The translations under genes and the position numbers were made by a program. A DNA stretch of 64,000 bases from Magnetospirillum sp. SS-4 (GTDB lineage Bacteria; Pseudomonadota; Alphaproteobacteria; Rhodospirillales; Magnetospirillaceae). The DNA is taken from NCBI RefSeq assembly GCF_902729425.1, contig NZ_CACVCH010000024.1, forward strand, positions 62,001 to 126,000, given 5' to 3'. The notes beneath the pieces were generated by a model. The model had not been told where the DNA came from, made no database searches, and saw nothing but the letters and a program-made list of their open reading frames with translations. This document shows positions 41,720 through 50,396 of the stretch, in pieces (the stretch's first letter is position 1; each line of letters starts with the position of its first letter).

Positions 41720-41931
41720 CCGAAGCGGGCTGGCAGGCCTGGGAATTGCTGACCGGGGCCATCGGCGCCATTCGCATTGGCCCGCGTGGCGGCATCACCG
41801 GCCTCGACCTTCCCGCCCTGCTGATCCAGGCCGAGGCCCTGGGTTACGACCAGCCCCTGGTGGCGCGGCTGCTGCCCTTCGCCGAGCGGGGCATGGTGGC
41901 AGGGGCTGCGAAGATGCACACCGAGACCTGA
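41617..41931 (+). CDS. GT extension of the tail chaperone (-1 frame)
   Basis: Reached only by frameshift; no start with a ribosome site covers the conserved part. The 104 residues include RAEWHFGGGPDYCRGCGGNC, DTNAPLTEAGWQAWELLTGA, RIGPRGGITGLDLPALLIQA and LVARLLPFAERGMVAGAAKM. Trp-rich and GLD motifs are typical of T domains that bind the tube protein. The cluster CRGCGGNCDC may bind metal. The full fusion from 41204 is 242 residues. It ends 3 bp before the tape measure ATG. Confidence 0.85.
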   Translation, partial: RLQARAEWHFGGGPDYCRGCGGNCDCPYDTNAPLTEAGWQAWELLTGAIGAIRIGPRGGITGLDLPALLIQAEALGYDQPLVARLLPFAERGMVAGAAKMHTET

Positions 41932-41934
41932 TTC

Positions 41935-44916
41935 ATGGCCACCAAATCCGTCTCCATCCGCCTGTCCCTGCAGGACGGCGAAACCGTTCGTCGTGCCCTG
42001 CTGAAGCTGGGCGAGGACGGGCAGAAGGCGCTGGCCCGGATCGAAGGGGCGGCGCAGCCCGCGTCCAAGTCGCTGCTGGCCATCAACGCCGCCAGCCAGG
42101 ATATCCAGGGCGGCATGGCGGCTTTCGCCTCGCGGCTCGGCCCCATCGGTTCGGTGATGATGGCGCTGGGGCCAGCTGGGCTGGCGGCAGGTGCGGCCAT
42201 CGGCCTGTTCGGCAAGGCGATGGTCGACTCCACCGTCAAGATGGAGACCCTGGAAGCGCGGCTGAAGGGTCTGGTCGGCACTGCGGCCCTGGCCGAAACC
42301 ACCAGCTATCTCTACGCCCAGGCCCAGAAGACCGGCACCGCCCTCGAGACGGTGATCGACGCCTATTCCCGGCTGGCGGCGCTGCAGAAGGCGGGGATCA
42401 TCACCACCGGCGAATCCCGCGCTCTGCTGGAGGGCTTCCAGGCCACCGCCATCGCGCTGGGCGCCTCGTCCGGGCAGTTGGAGCAGTCGCTGTTCGGCCT
42501 CGCCCAGGGTCTGTCCTCGGGCACGCTCCGCGCCGAGGAGCTGAACCAGGTGGTCGAGCCCATGCCCGGCCTGCTGCAGGCTCTGGACCGGGCAGCCAAT
42601 CTGCCATCGGGCGGCTTCCGCCAGATGGTGGCCCAGGGCAAGGTGACGGCGGACATGTTCCGCGACACCCTGATCAAGGCGCTGAAGAGCTTCGACGCCG
42701 CCGCCAGCGACAGCGCCGACACCAGCGAGCGGTCGTTCCAGCGGCTGTCCAACGCCTGGACCAACTTCACCAACGCGCCGTGGCTGCGCAAGGTGCTGTC
42801 CGGCGCTGCCAATGCCGGGACCTTCCTGCTGGAGGACGCCACGCCGGGGGACGGCAGCCTCGCCGCCCAGTTGAAGGCAGTTGAGGCCCGCATCGCCCAG
42901 GCCTCCAGCGGTTCTGCCATGGGCAAGCCGCTGGCCACCGGCTATCGCGGCACCACCACGTCGCTGCAGTTGGACAACCAGGAACTGGTCAAGCTGCGCG
43001 CCGAGCGCCAGCGCCTCCTCGATGAGATCGCCCAGGCCGACCGGCGGGCGGCCGAGGAGGAGGTCCGGGCCAAGGCCGAGCGCGACCGGGTCCGGGCAGG
43101 GCAGCGCGAGCCGGCCTATGTGGAGAAGCTGTCCGACCTGAAGTTCGAGGTGGAATGGCAGGAGCGCCTCAACGCCGCTCGCGCCGCCGGCAACGCCGAG
43201 TTCGCCCGCACCAAGGCCCAGTACGATGCCGCCAAGGGCTTCCGCCAGCTTGAGAAGGATCTGTTCCAGCAGGGTGGTGTCTACCGCACCCCGGCCAAGG
43301 AACAGGAAATCCGCGACCTGCTGGCGCGCGAGGCCCAGGCCAAGGGAACGGGCGAAATGTCCGCCCAGGCCCAGGCCGAGGTACTGGGGCTGGAGCTTCA
43401 GGCCCGTGGCCAGGAGCGCCTTGCCCTGGCCGCCCGCGAGGGTGGTCGCGCCCAGATCGACGCCGCCCGCGCCGCCAAGGTGCTGGAATTCGCCTTCAAG
43501 AACGGCGGTGTCGCCGTCGCCGCCTACGACCAAGCGCTGCGGCGCATCGACGACGCCAAGCTGCTGGAGCAGAAGAACGGCTTGCTCCGCTCGCTGGAGC
43601 AGGAATCCGCCGCCAACGACCGCCTTGCCGACGCGGCGCGGGGATCGGTGGCCGACACCCTGTTGGCGGAGCGCACCAACTGGCTGGCAGAGCAGGCCTC
43701 CAAGGGGCTGACCGACGCCAACGGTGACCTGGCCCGCTCTTACGATCAGGTGCAGAAATCCCGCGCCGAAAGCGAGGCCGCCCGTGCCATCGCCGATCTG
43801 GAGCGCGAGATCGATGCCCAGAGGCGGCTGGCCGAGGCGGTGCGCAGCGGCGACCGCGCCCGGGTCCGCGACGTCACCATCGACACCGACGTGGCCCGCT
43901 TTGCCCGCAGCCGCAAGCTGGCCGAGGACGATCCCAAGGTCGACGAATACCGGTCGGCCCGGTCACGCCAGTATGCCGAGGCGGTCAAGGACGAGGCCCA
44001 GCAGACCAATCTGGCCTACGACGCCACCCTGCGGTTCAGGGACGAGCTGGCCAAGCTCAACGAACAGCGGGCCAGTGGCGCCTTGTCGGAGGAAGCCTAC
44101 GCCCGCCGCTATCAGGAACTGGAGCAGGACAAACTGGCGGCCAGCCGGGAATGGCAGGACGGCGCCATCCGAGCTGTGCGGGCCTATGTGGATGAGGCCA
44201 CCAATGCCGCCGCCTCGGCCGAGCGCGCCATGAACGGCATGCTGAAATCGTCCGAGGATGCCTTCGTCCAGTGGGCGACCACCGGCAAGCTGGCGGCGGG
44301 CGACCTGTTCAACACCCTGGCCGAGGAGGCACTGCGCGCCGCCTGGCGCATGGCAGTAGTGGCGCCCTTGTTCGGCGGAGCCAGCGGCGGCCTGTTCGGC
44401 GGCCTGATCGCCGGCATCGGCAGCTTCTTCTCCGGCGGGGGCGCCAGCAGCGGCGGCTCGGTCCCGGTGCCCGACACCGGCGCCTTCGCCATCGCCCATA
44501 CCGGTGGCCTGGTCGGCCTCGACCGCCTCCAGACCCGCTCGTACAACCCCGCCGTCTTCGCCAATGCGCCCAAGTATCACGGTGGCGGTTTGGTAGCCGG
44601 CGAACGCCCCATCGTTGCCCGCGTCGGCGAGGGCGTGTTCACGCCGCGGCAGATGGACAATGCCGACCGCCTGCTGGGCGCGGCCCTGTCCCGGCCGGCA
44701 GCAGCGGTCAACGTGCAGGTCACCGTCCATAACAATGCCGCCGGCACCGAGGCCAAGGCCCAGTGGTCGCAGGGAGCGGACGGCAACGTCCAGGTCGATG
44801 TCTTCGTCGAGGAAATCGAGAACCGCCTCAACCGCCGCATCGGCCGCGGCGAGGGCATGGCGCCGGTGCTGGAGCATCGCTATGGCCTCAATCCGGCGGC
44901 CGGAGCCTACCGATGA
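41935..44916 (+). CDS. Tail tape measure protein
   Basis: 993 residues. The N-terminal tape-measure domain (residues about 70-260) has METLEARLKGLVGTAALAET, ALLEGFQATAIALGASSGQL, LRAEELNQVVEPMPGLLQAL and VAQGKVTADMFRDTLIKALK. Two hydrophobic stretches (about residues 70-90, and 800-850 with GGASGGLFGGLIAGIGSFFS) flank long Ala/Arg/Glu coiled coils. The C-terminus has the usual LVAGERPIVARVGEGVFTPR. The length suggests a tail of about lambda size (inferred from the lambda gpH length rule). Confidence 0.95.
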   Translation: MATKSVSIRLSLQDGETVRRALLKLGEDGQKALARIEGAAQPASKSLLAINAASQDIQGGMAAFASRLGPIGSVMMALGPAGLAAGAAIGLFGKAMVDSTVKMETLEARLKGLVGTAALAETTSYLYAQAQKTGTALETVIDAYSRLAALQKAGIITTGESRALLEGFQATAIALGASSGQLEQSLFGLAQGLSSGTLRAEELNQVVEPMPGLLQALDRAANLPSGGFRQMVAQGKVTADMFRDTLIKALKSFDAAASDSADTSERSFQRLSNAWTNFTNAPWLRKVLSGAANAGTFLLEDATPGDGSLAAQLKAVEARIAQASSGSAMGKPLATGYRGTTTSLQLDNQELVKLRAERQRLLDEIAQADRRAAEEEVRAKAERDRVRAGQREPAYVEKLSDLKFEVEWQERLNAARAAGNAEFARTKAQYDAAKGFRQLEKDLFQQGGVYRTPAKEQEIRDLLAREAQAKGTGEMSAQAQAEVLGLELQARGQERLALAAREGGRAQIDAARAAKVLEFAFKNGGVAVAAYDQALRRIDDAKLLEQKNGLLRSLEQESAANDRLADAARGSVADTLLAERTNWLAEQASKGLTDANGDLARSYDQVQKSRAESEAARAIADLEREIDAQRRLAEAVRSGDRARVRDVTIDTDVARFARSRKLAEDDPKVDEYRSARSRQYAEAVKDEAQQTNLAYDATLRFRDELAKLNEQRASGALSEEAYARRYQELEQDKLAASREWQDGAIRAVRAYVDEATNAAASAERAMNGMLKSSEDAFVQWATTGKLAAGDLFNTLAEEALRAAWRMAVVAPLFGGASGGLFGGLIAGIGSFFSGGGASSGGSVPVPDTGAFAIAHTGGLVGLDRLQTRSYNPAVFANAPKYHGGGLVAGERPIVARVGEGVFTPRQMDNADRLLGAALSRPAAAVNVQVTVHNNAAGTEAKAQWSQGADGNVQVDVFVEEIENRLNRRIGRGEGMAPVLEHRYGLNPAAGAYR

Positions 44917-45410
44917 CCACCACCATCTCCTGGCCCGCCCGGCTGCCGCGTCCCACCTATGACGGTTACGCCCTCGAACCCCAGGACGCCACCTCGCGCA
45001 CCGACATGGAGGCGGGGCCGGCGCGGCAGCGGCGCCGCTTCACCGGCACGCCCACCCGCATCCCGGTGCGCTGGCGGATGTCCCAGATCGAGTTTGCCAC
45101 CTTCGAGGCATGGTTCCGCCTCAAGCTGGCCGACGGTGCCGAATGGTTCGCGGTCGACCTGCTGAGCGGGATCGGCGTCGCCGGTCACGAGGCTCGCTTT
45201 CCTGGCCAGAGCGGCAGCCCCTACCGGGCGGTGCCCGGCCGGAGCGGCTCCTGGATCGTCACCTCGGTGCTGGAAATTCGCGAGCGCCCCATGTTCGACG
45301 AGGGAGCGCTGGACATCCTGCTGGCCGAGGACGTGGTCGCTCTCTTCGCCAACATCCAGACCCTCCATACCACCCTGCATGTCGGCTTGTCCGTCAGCAT
45401 TCGCTGGTGA
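44913..45410 (+). CDS. Minor tail protein after tape measure (gpM-like position)
   Basis: 165 residues, ATGA overlap with the tape measure. MTTTISWPARLPRPTYDGYA, RRRFTGTPTRIPVRWRMSQI, FATFEAWFRLKLADGAEWFA, WIVTSVLEIRERPMFDEGAL are typical of distal tail or baseplate hub-adjacent proteins of lambdoid phages. It probably connects tube end and hub. Confidence 0.8.
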   Translation: MTTTISWPARLPRPTYDGYALEPQDATSRTDMEAGPARQRRRFTGTPTRIPVRWRMSQIEFATFEAWFRLKLADGAEWFAVDLLSGIGVAGHEARFPGQSGSPYRAVPGRSGSWIVTSVLEIRERPMFDEGALDILLAEDVVALFANIQTLHTTLHVGLSVSIRW

Positions 45411-45416
45411 TCGCCC

Positions 45417-46286
45417 ATGACCCTGCAAACCAATCTCGCCGCTGCCGTCGCCCAGGTGACCGCGGACAGCACCCTGCTGCACAAGGTGGTGCATGGCCCC
45501 GCCAGTGGAACCGAGTGCCAGGTCGTCACCGAGGGCGGGGTCGTCAAGACGGTGGCCAAGGCCATCGCCGATATCGACACCCAGCTTCAGTCCGGTCTGG
45601 AAACGCTGGACCAGAAGGTTGCCGCGGCGGCGGCCAGCGCGGCTGTCGCCGTCCGCAGCGCCGATACGGCGGCGACGAGCGAGGCGGCTATCGCGGCCAA
45701 TGCTCAGGCCGCCAGCCTGTCGGAAACAAATGCCGCCGCCAGTGCATTATCCGCATCTGGCAGTGCCGCCGCAGCCAATACCAGCGCGGACGTGGCGCAG
45801 GCTTCCCGGCAAGCGGCGGAAAACGCCGCCGCCCAGGCGGAGCAGTCCCGGATCGCCACCACGGCGGCGGAGGCCGTCACTTCGCAGGCAGCGACGGATG
45901 CCGGTGCTTCGGCAGCGGCGGCCAATGCCTCGGCCATCGCGGCTGGTGCCAGCGAAACTACCGCCCAGGCGAGCGCGGAGGCGGCGGGTCTGTCCGAACA
46001 GCAAGCGGCCGAATCCTCGGCTGTGGCAGTAGCCGCCGAGGCCAGTGCCTCCGCGTCGGCGGCCCAGGCCCGCGCCTCGGAAGCCGCCGCCGCAGGCTCG
46101 GCCACGGCGGCGGCGCAGTCGGAGGCCATGAGCACCATTCGGGCCGGACAAGCCGAGAGCTTCGCCGTCGCGGCCGAAGCGGCGGCCACCATCGTCGCCG
46201 AGGCGACGGGGCTGGATCTGCCGACGCTGATCGTTTCCGCCCGCAGGGGCTCGGACTACCGGACGCTCGGCATCGAACTGTTCTGA
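45417..46286 (+). CDS. Ala/Ser-rich coiled-coil tail fibre-stem-like protein
   Basis: 289 residues. A short folded head (about residues 1-60, VVHGPASGTECQVVTEGGVV) is followed by about 190 residues of Ala/Ser/Glu/Gln heptad-like repeats such as SETNAAASALSASGSAAAAN, then a short C-terminal domain (ATGLDLPTLIVSARRGSDYR). This is the composition of trimeric fibre stems such as lambda Stf. It probably forms a stalk between tail and receptor-binding proteins. Confidence 0.75.
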   Translation: MTLQTNLAAAVAQVTADSTLLHKVVHGPASGTECQVVTEGGVVKTVAKAIADIDTQLQSGLETLDQKVAAAAASAAVAVRSADTAATSEAAIAANAQAASLSETNAAASALSASGSAAAANTSADVAQASRQAAENAAAQAEQSRIATTAAEAVTSQAATDAGASAAAANASAIAAGASETTAQASAEAAGLSEQQAAESSAVAVAAEASASASAAQARASEAAAAGSATAAAQSEAMSTIRAGQAESFAVAAEAAATIVAEATGLDLPTLIVSARRGSDYRTLGIELF

Positions 46287-46297
46287 AGGGAAGGCCC

Positions 46298-46708
46298 ATG
46301 ACCACCCTTGCCCATTACCTGACGGTCAAGGCCGCCCAGGACAACGCCTTCGCCACCATCTCGGCCAAGCTCGACGACCCCAACCTGCGGATGGACGATT
46401 TCGCCCTGATGGTGAAGGCCATCGAGCTGATCGAGACCGTCCAGGACACGGATTCCTTCAATGCCCTGCTGCGCAAGGTGGTCGCCAAGGCTGCCGGGTT
46501 TTACGCCCCGAACTTAAGCGGCGAGGACATCCTCATGCTCACCCGGGCCTCCCGGCTGGGCGACATCCCCCATGGCGGGGAAGAGCGATGGCAACTGCTC
46601 AATCGCGACGACCGGAACATGGATGTCACCGGCGCCGTGATGGTCGGTGAACGAAGCCTGGAATCCTTCGGCGATTGCGTCCTCGAAACCTTCTACGCGG
46701 AGACCTGA
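46298..46708 (+). CDS. Hypothetical tail-region protein
   Basis: 136 residues, ATG 46298 after AAGGGAAGG. Helical, with VKAAQDNAFATISAKLDDPN, FALMVKAIELIETVQDTDSF, NALLRKVVAKAAG, then GEDILMLTRASRLGDIP and GGEERWQLLNRDDRNM. It sits between the fibre-stem-like gene and another small tail gene. Function unknown; a small structural or assembly protein is likely. Confidence 0.65.
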   Translation: MTTLAHYLTVKAAQDNAFATISAKLDDPNLRMDDFALMVKAIELIETVQDTDSFNALLRKVVAKAAGFYAPNLSGEDILMLTRASRLGDIPHGGEERWQLLNRDDRNMDVTGAVMVGERSLESFGDCVLETFYAET

Positions 46709-46712
46709 TTCC

Positions 46713-47279
46713 ATGCCCCTGACCATCCCCCCGATCCCCAATGCCGCTCCCTTCGCGGCGTTCTCCGACAATGTCGGCATCTTCAGCAATTCCAAGGCCC
46801 GCGACATTCCGGCCCGGCTCAATGCCATCGCCCAGGCGCTGAAGGACCACATCAATACGCTCTGGCTGGCCACGGCCACCGGCTTCATCAATGGCACGGT
46901 GATCGCCGGCCTGAACGCCGCCATCGCCAAGATCGAGACCTTCTCCAACGGGATCGAAACCCGCATCAACGATCAGATGGCCGAATTTCAGGTCAATCTT
47001 GCCAGTTACCTGGGCACCGGCGCCGGCTATTCGGTCAATGCCGCCAATGCCGCCCTGTTCACCGGGGCCATCGTCGCGGGCGATGTCGTCTACGACGTTG
47101 CCGGTCGGGCGGTCTCCATCCGCCAGGGGCCGCGCCTGATCAGCGGCATCACCTACAACGACGACGGCACCATGGCGGGCTACGCCGAAGAGCTGACCCT
47201 CGGCGGCATCACCTATTCCCGCGCCTTCACCTTCAGCTACACGCCCGACGGCCAACTCGCCGCCGTTACGGAGGTTTGA
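46713..47279 (+). CDS. Hypothetical tail fibre-associated protein
   Basis: 188 residues from ATG 46713; an earlier in-frame ATG overlaps the previous gene and is less likely. The N-terminus MPLTIPPIPNAAPFAAFSDN and helices (RDIPARLNAIAQALKDHINT, GLNAAIAKIETFSNGIETRI) lead to a beta-rich C-terminus with VYDVAGRAVSIRQGPRLISG and ITYNDDGTMAGYAEELTLGG, resembling short-repeat beta structure in fibres. Probably a fibre adaptor or stalk. Confidence 0.65.
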   Translation: MPLTIPPIPNAAPFAAFSDNVGIFSNSKARDIPARLNAIAQALKDHINTLWLATATGFINGTVIAGLNAAIAKIETFSNGIETRINDQMAEFQVNLASYLGTGAGYSVNAANAALFTGAIVAGDVVYDVAGRAVSIRQGPRLISGITYNDDGTMAGYAEELTLGGITYSRAFTFSYTPDGQLAAVTEV

Positions 47280-47281
47280 CG

Positions 47282-48625
47282 ATGGATATCCTGACCTTCA
47301 ACGCGCTGAAACAGCACCAGCGCCACCTTGATCGCGATCTTCTCGATCCCTGGAAGCGCCCGGCCTTCGCCGTGGTGACCATGAGCAGTTCGGCGCCCTG
47401 GGGCACGGTGGTCTACAACCACTACCTCCAGGAGCTTTGCCGCCAGCACTACAATGACAGCGGCTACATGCAGGGCAGCACCAGCAGCATGGGCACCGAG
47501 TTCTTCAACAACTGGTATTCCTACGGCCAGACCAACTCCAACATCAGCTCGACCGACACCTCCTATGGTGACGGCACCGCCCGCTGCGGTCATCTCGGCC
47601 ATATCGCCCTTGGCGTTGGCCCCGACGGCTCGATGATCGGCCGCCCCAGCCCCTATGCCGGCACGGCGCTGAGGAATGTCGGTGTCTGGGTCAACAACAA
47701 GACCAACAAGAACCTCGCCCTGTTCATGGAGAACCAGTATGCGGGCGTGGCGCCGCGCGCCATCGCCCCTGGCCGCCTGACCGGCACCGAGGGTTGGCAT
47801 CTGGCCTGGACCAACACCAAGTTCTACGCCCAGAACAATTTCGGCACCTACAACAAGTACGGGATGATCGGCTACAACGAGAAAACCGGCACGCTGGTCA
47901 TCAACGAGAACAGGAATGGCGGCACCTCCATGCGGCTGCACGTCTATTCCAACGTCCCGCCGTTCGACATCGCCGCCAGCAACCGCCACGCCTGGTTCAA
48001 TGGCCTCGACGAGACCAAGCACACCGTCTACGACTGGACGGCCAATTCGGCGGGGTACGCCGAGAGCCTGTATCGCGGCATCGTCATTCCCTGCGACGAC
48101 GGCAAGATCATCATCGTGCGGATGGAACCCAGCAATTACTGCATGCTGGACCGCTTCACGCCGAACGGCGCCGGGGGCTACACCAAGGAAGCCACCCACA
48201 CCCTGAGCACGACCACCACCTACGGCATGGAATCCGGGGATCGCAACGGCATCCGCTTCCAGATCTCCAACGACGGCAAATACGTCATCTGCTACCAGCC
48301 CTATTACTACTATGGCGCTGGCGCCGAGGTGTTCCTGATCCGGGTGTCGGACGGGAAGTACGCCTTCCTGCAATACCAAGATTCCAGCTATGGGCGGTCG
48401 TTCGCGCCCATCCGCGATAGCGACTTCATGGTCTCGTACAGCCCGAATTCGGACAGCGGCTACGGCATCTACATGTCGCACATCGACACCCGGACGGTGT
48501 TCCAGGCCATCGCCGACAAGGGCGACATGAGCTCCAAGGTGCCGGGCTTCAACGTCTACATCTTCGACAGCGCCTATCACTCGACCAACTACCCCTACAT
48601 CGTTCCGATCATCGGAGGGAATTGA
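47282..48625 (+). CDS. Candidate receptor-binding tail protein
   Basis: 447 residues; ATG 47282 follows GGAGG by 7 bp. After a short helical N-terminus (MDILTFNALKQHQRHLDRDL) the protein is rich in Tyr, Asn, Ser and Gly and in beta-type repeats: GTYNKYGMIGYNEKTGTLVI, GIRFQISNDGKYVICYQPYY, FLIRVSDGKYAFLQYQ, FMVSYSPNSDSGYGIYMSHI. The repeats read like blades of a propeller or a beta-helix fibre tip. Position after stalk-like genes and before a fibre-assembly-like gene fits the adhesin. No family is recognised. Confidence 0.7.
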   Translation: MDILTFNALKQHQRHLDRDLLDPWKRPAFAVVTMSSSAPWGTVVYNHYLQELCRQHYNDSGYMQGSTSSMGTEFFNNWYSYGQTNSNISSTDTSYGDGTARCGHLGHIALGVGPDGSMIGRPSPYAGTALRNVGVWVNNKTNKNLALFMENQYAGVAPRAIAPGRLTGTEGWHLAWTNTKFYAQNNFGTYNKYGMIGYNEKTGTLVINENRNGGTSMRLHVYSNVPPFDIAASNRHAWFNGLDETKHTVYDWTANSAGYAESLYRGIVIPCDDGKIIIVRMEPSNYCMLDRFTPNGAGGYTKEATHTLSTTTTYGMESGDRNGIRFQISNDGKYVICYQPYYYYGAGAEVFLIRVSDGKYAFLQYQDSSYGRSFAPIRDSDFMVSYSPNSDSGYGIYMSHIDTRTVFQAIADKGDMSSKVPGFNVYIFDSAYHSTNYPYIVPIIGGN

Positions 48626-48627
48626 TC

Positions 48628-49065
48628 ATGGCCGCCAAAATCAGCTTCCCCCACGGCAATGACTGGGGCGTCATCGGTCCCGAGGGCGACCACGATCTGC
48701 CGGTGGACTCGACCTTGGGCCACCGCTTCCATCTCGTCGACGGCGAGGTCGTCGACCGCTATGACGGCGCCACCGACGACGAGGTCCGCGAGATTGATGC
48801 CGCGCGCGTCGTCGAGCGGCAGGCCGAGGAACTCCAGGCGGCCAGAACCGCCCTGGTTCGACGGGTCAAAGGGGAAGCGGCGCAGAGGATCGCCGCTCTC
48901 GACTGGAAGGTCGAACGCGCCCGCGAGCGGGATGCCCTGAACGGCACGACGACCCTCCAGGACGTCTATACCGAGCGCGAGCTCATTCGGATGGCGAGCA
49001 ACGAGGCCGAAGCCGCCATCGCCAAACTCGCCTCCCCGGAAGAGATCCTGGCCTTCTCCTGGTAG
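48628..49065 (+). CDS. Tail fibre assembly-like protein
   Basis: 145 residues; ATG 48628 after GGAGGG. The N-terminus MAAKISFPHGNDWGVIGPEG is beta-like. The C-terminal half is a charged helix: EAAQRIAALDWKVERARERD, ALNGTTTLQDVYTERELIRM, ASNEAEAAIAKLASPEEI. This resembles the helical region of small fibre-assembly chaperones (lambda Tfa-like in context only). It follows the putative adhesin directly. Confidence 0.6.
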   Translation: MAAKISFPHGNDWGVIGPEGDHDLPVDSTLGHRFHLVDGEVVDRYDGATDDEVREIDAARVVERQAEELQAARTALVRRVKGEAAQRIAALDWKVERARERDALNGTTTLQDVYTERELIRMASNEAEAAIAKLASPEEILAFSW

Positions 49066-49078
49066 GGAACGATCCGTC

Positions 49079-49411
49079 ATGACTGAACAATCACCCGAGG
49101 TCTGGGCCGGCGTCGCCACCCAGTATGTCGGCGCCTGGGGCAGTGCCGCACCCGTCGTCCAAATCGCTGCCATCATCGCCGTGGTGATCGTGGTGGCGAT
49201 CCTGGCCTGGGCTTGGTCGCGGCGGCGGGAACTGCCGGAGTCCTCCGGTGTCCCTGTCGAAGCCTTTGCCCATGTGGTCGAGGAGCAGGCTCGCCAGACC
49301 GAGGCGCTACGCTCAGCGGTCGAAGGGCTGTCCGAGATCGTCCACCAGATCCGCCTGCTGCTGGAAGCCCGCACCCTGTGCCCCTATGGCGAGGACCGGC
49401 GGGATGCCTGA
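49079..49411 (+). CDS. Single-span membrane protein
   Basis: 110 residues. One hydrophobic helix, VVQIAAIIAVVIVVAILAWA (residues about 26-45), is followed by WSRRREL and a long amphipathic or coiled helix (VVEEQARQTEALRSAVEGLS, EIVHQIRLLLEARTL). The topology (short outside N-terminus, one span, cytoplasmic or periplasmic coiled coil) recalls i-spanin or phage shock-like proteins. It lies in the tail region rather than the lysis cassette, so the role is open. Confidence 0.6.
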   Translation: MTEQSPEVWAGVATQYVGAWGSAAPVVQIAAIIAVVIVVAILAWAWSRRRELPESSGVPVEAFAHVVEEQARQTEALRSAVEGLSEIVHQIRLLLEARTLCPYGEDRRDA

Positions 49412-49928
49412 TCCGCGCTTAAGCCAGGCGTTGCGCGAGGCCTATGCCGCCGCACCCGCCGACACCGTCATCCTGCACACCCTGGAAATCTGGCACCCGA
49501 CCTTCACCGAACCGATCCGGGTGGTCCGCGACCATGCCGACCTCACCGCCCGGCTGGAGGCGGGGGCGGCGCGGGACGGGGGGCAAAGGGTCACCTTCAT
49601 CGCGCTGACCTTCGATCTTGACCTGCCGCCGGTGGACACCGGGCCGGTCCCCGAGATCGCCGTCACCCTCGACAATGTCGGCCGCGAGCTCTCGGATGCG
49701 CTCGAGGCCGCCGCCATCAGCCAGGACCGGATCGAGGTCATCTATCGGCCCTTCCTCTCCACCGACCTGGAGGGGCCTCACATGGACCCGCCCATCACCC
49801 TGACTCTGGCCGAGGTCGAGGCCGACACCCTGCGTGTCACCTGCCGAGCCCGCATGCTCGACGCCGGCAACAAATCGTTCCCCTCCATCACCTATACCGC
49901 CCAGCGGTTTCCCGGTCTGGCGCGGTGA
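49404..49928 (+). CDS. DUF1833 family tail protein
   Basis: 174 residues, ATG 49404 overlapping the previous gene by 8 bp. DUF1833 features are SQALREAYAAAPADTVILHT, LEIWHPTFTEPIRVVRDHAD, VTFIALTFDLDLPPVDTGPV, PEIAVTLDNVGRELSDALEA and a C-terminal SFPSITYTAQRFPGLAR. This family is encoded just upstream of NlpC/P60 and tail-hub genes in lambdoid phages (lambda L position) and forms part of the tail tip. Confidence 0.85.
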   Translation: MPDPRLSQALREAYAAAPADTVILHTLEIWHPTFTEPIRVVRDHADLTARLEAGAARDGGQRVTFIALTFDLDLPPVDTGPVPEIAVTLDNVGRELSDALEAAAISQDRIEVIYRPFLSTDLEGPHMDPPITLTLAEVEADTLRVTCRARMLDAGNKSFPSITYTAQRFPGLAR

Positions 49929-49935
49929 GGTGATT

Positions 49936-49975
49936 GCGGGCTGCCGCCCGCGCCCGCCTGGAGGATCGCCTCCAG
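49936..49975 (+). other. Two tandem hairpins between tail-tip genes
   Basis: GCGGGC-TGCC-GCCCGC (49936-49951) and CTGGAGG-ATCG-CCTCCAG (49958-49975) fill most of the 72-bp gap before the NlpC/P60 gene, which starts at 50001 after GAGGTG. There is no T tract, so they are more likely RNA stability or translation-control elements than terminators. Confidence 0.55.
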
Positions 49976-50000
49976 ACCTCCGTTCCATTCGAGGTGCTTA

Positions 50001-50396
50001 ATGCATTGGGCTGCCGCCTATATCGGCCTGCCATGGTCCGCCCACGGCAGCGGGCCGGACGCGTTCAATTGCTGGGAATTCGTCCGGGTGGTGCAGGACC
50101 GCCACTTTGGCCGCGTCCTGCCCGACATCGCCAATCCCGAGGACATGCTGGCCATGGGGCGTACCTTCCGCGACCACCCGGAACGTCGGCGTTGGGCCAA
50201 AGTCGTCGATTCCCTGGAAGGCGATTGCGTCCTGCTGCGCCGGTCCCGCCATCCCATCCATGTCGGCATCTGGCTCGACGTCGATGGCGGCGGTGTCCTG
50301 CATTGCAGCCAGGAGTCCGGCGTGGTGTTCCAACGCCCCGACGCGCTCCGCCTCAACGGCTGGGCGGTCGAGGGCTTCTACCGGTATTCGCCGTGA
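50001..50396 (+). CDS. NlpC/P60-type tail tip hydrolase (gpK-like)
   Basis: 131 residues. The catalytic Cys is in GPDAFNCWEFVRVVQDRHFG (about residue 24) and the His in RHPIHVGIWLDVDGGGVLHC (about residue 86), the order of NlpC/P60 papain-like amidases. GDCVLLRRS precedes the His strand as usual. In lambda-like phages this protein sits in the tail tip and degrades peptidoglycan at entry. Its stop overlaps the hub start (GTGA). Confidence 0.9.
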   Translation: MHWAAAYIGLPWSAHGSGPDAFNCWEFVRVVQDRHFGRVLPDIANPEDMLAMGRTFRDHPERRRWAKVVDSLEGDCVLLRRSRHPIHVGIWLDVDGGGVLHCSQESGVVFQRPDALRLNGWAVEGFYRYSP

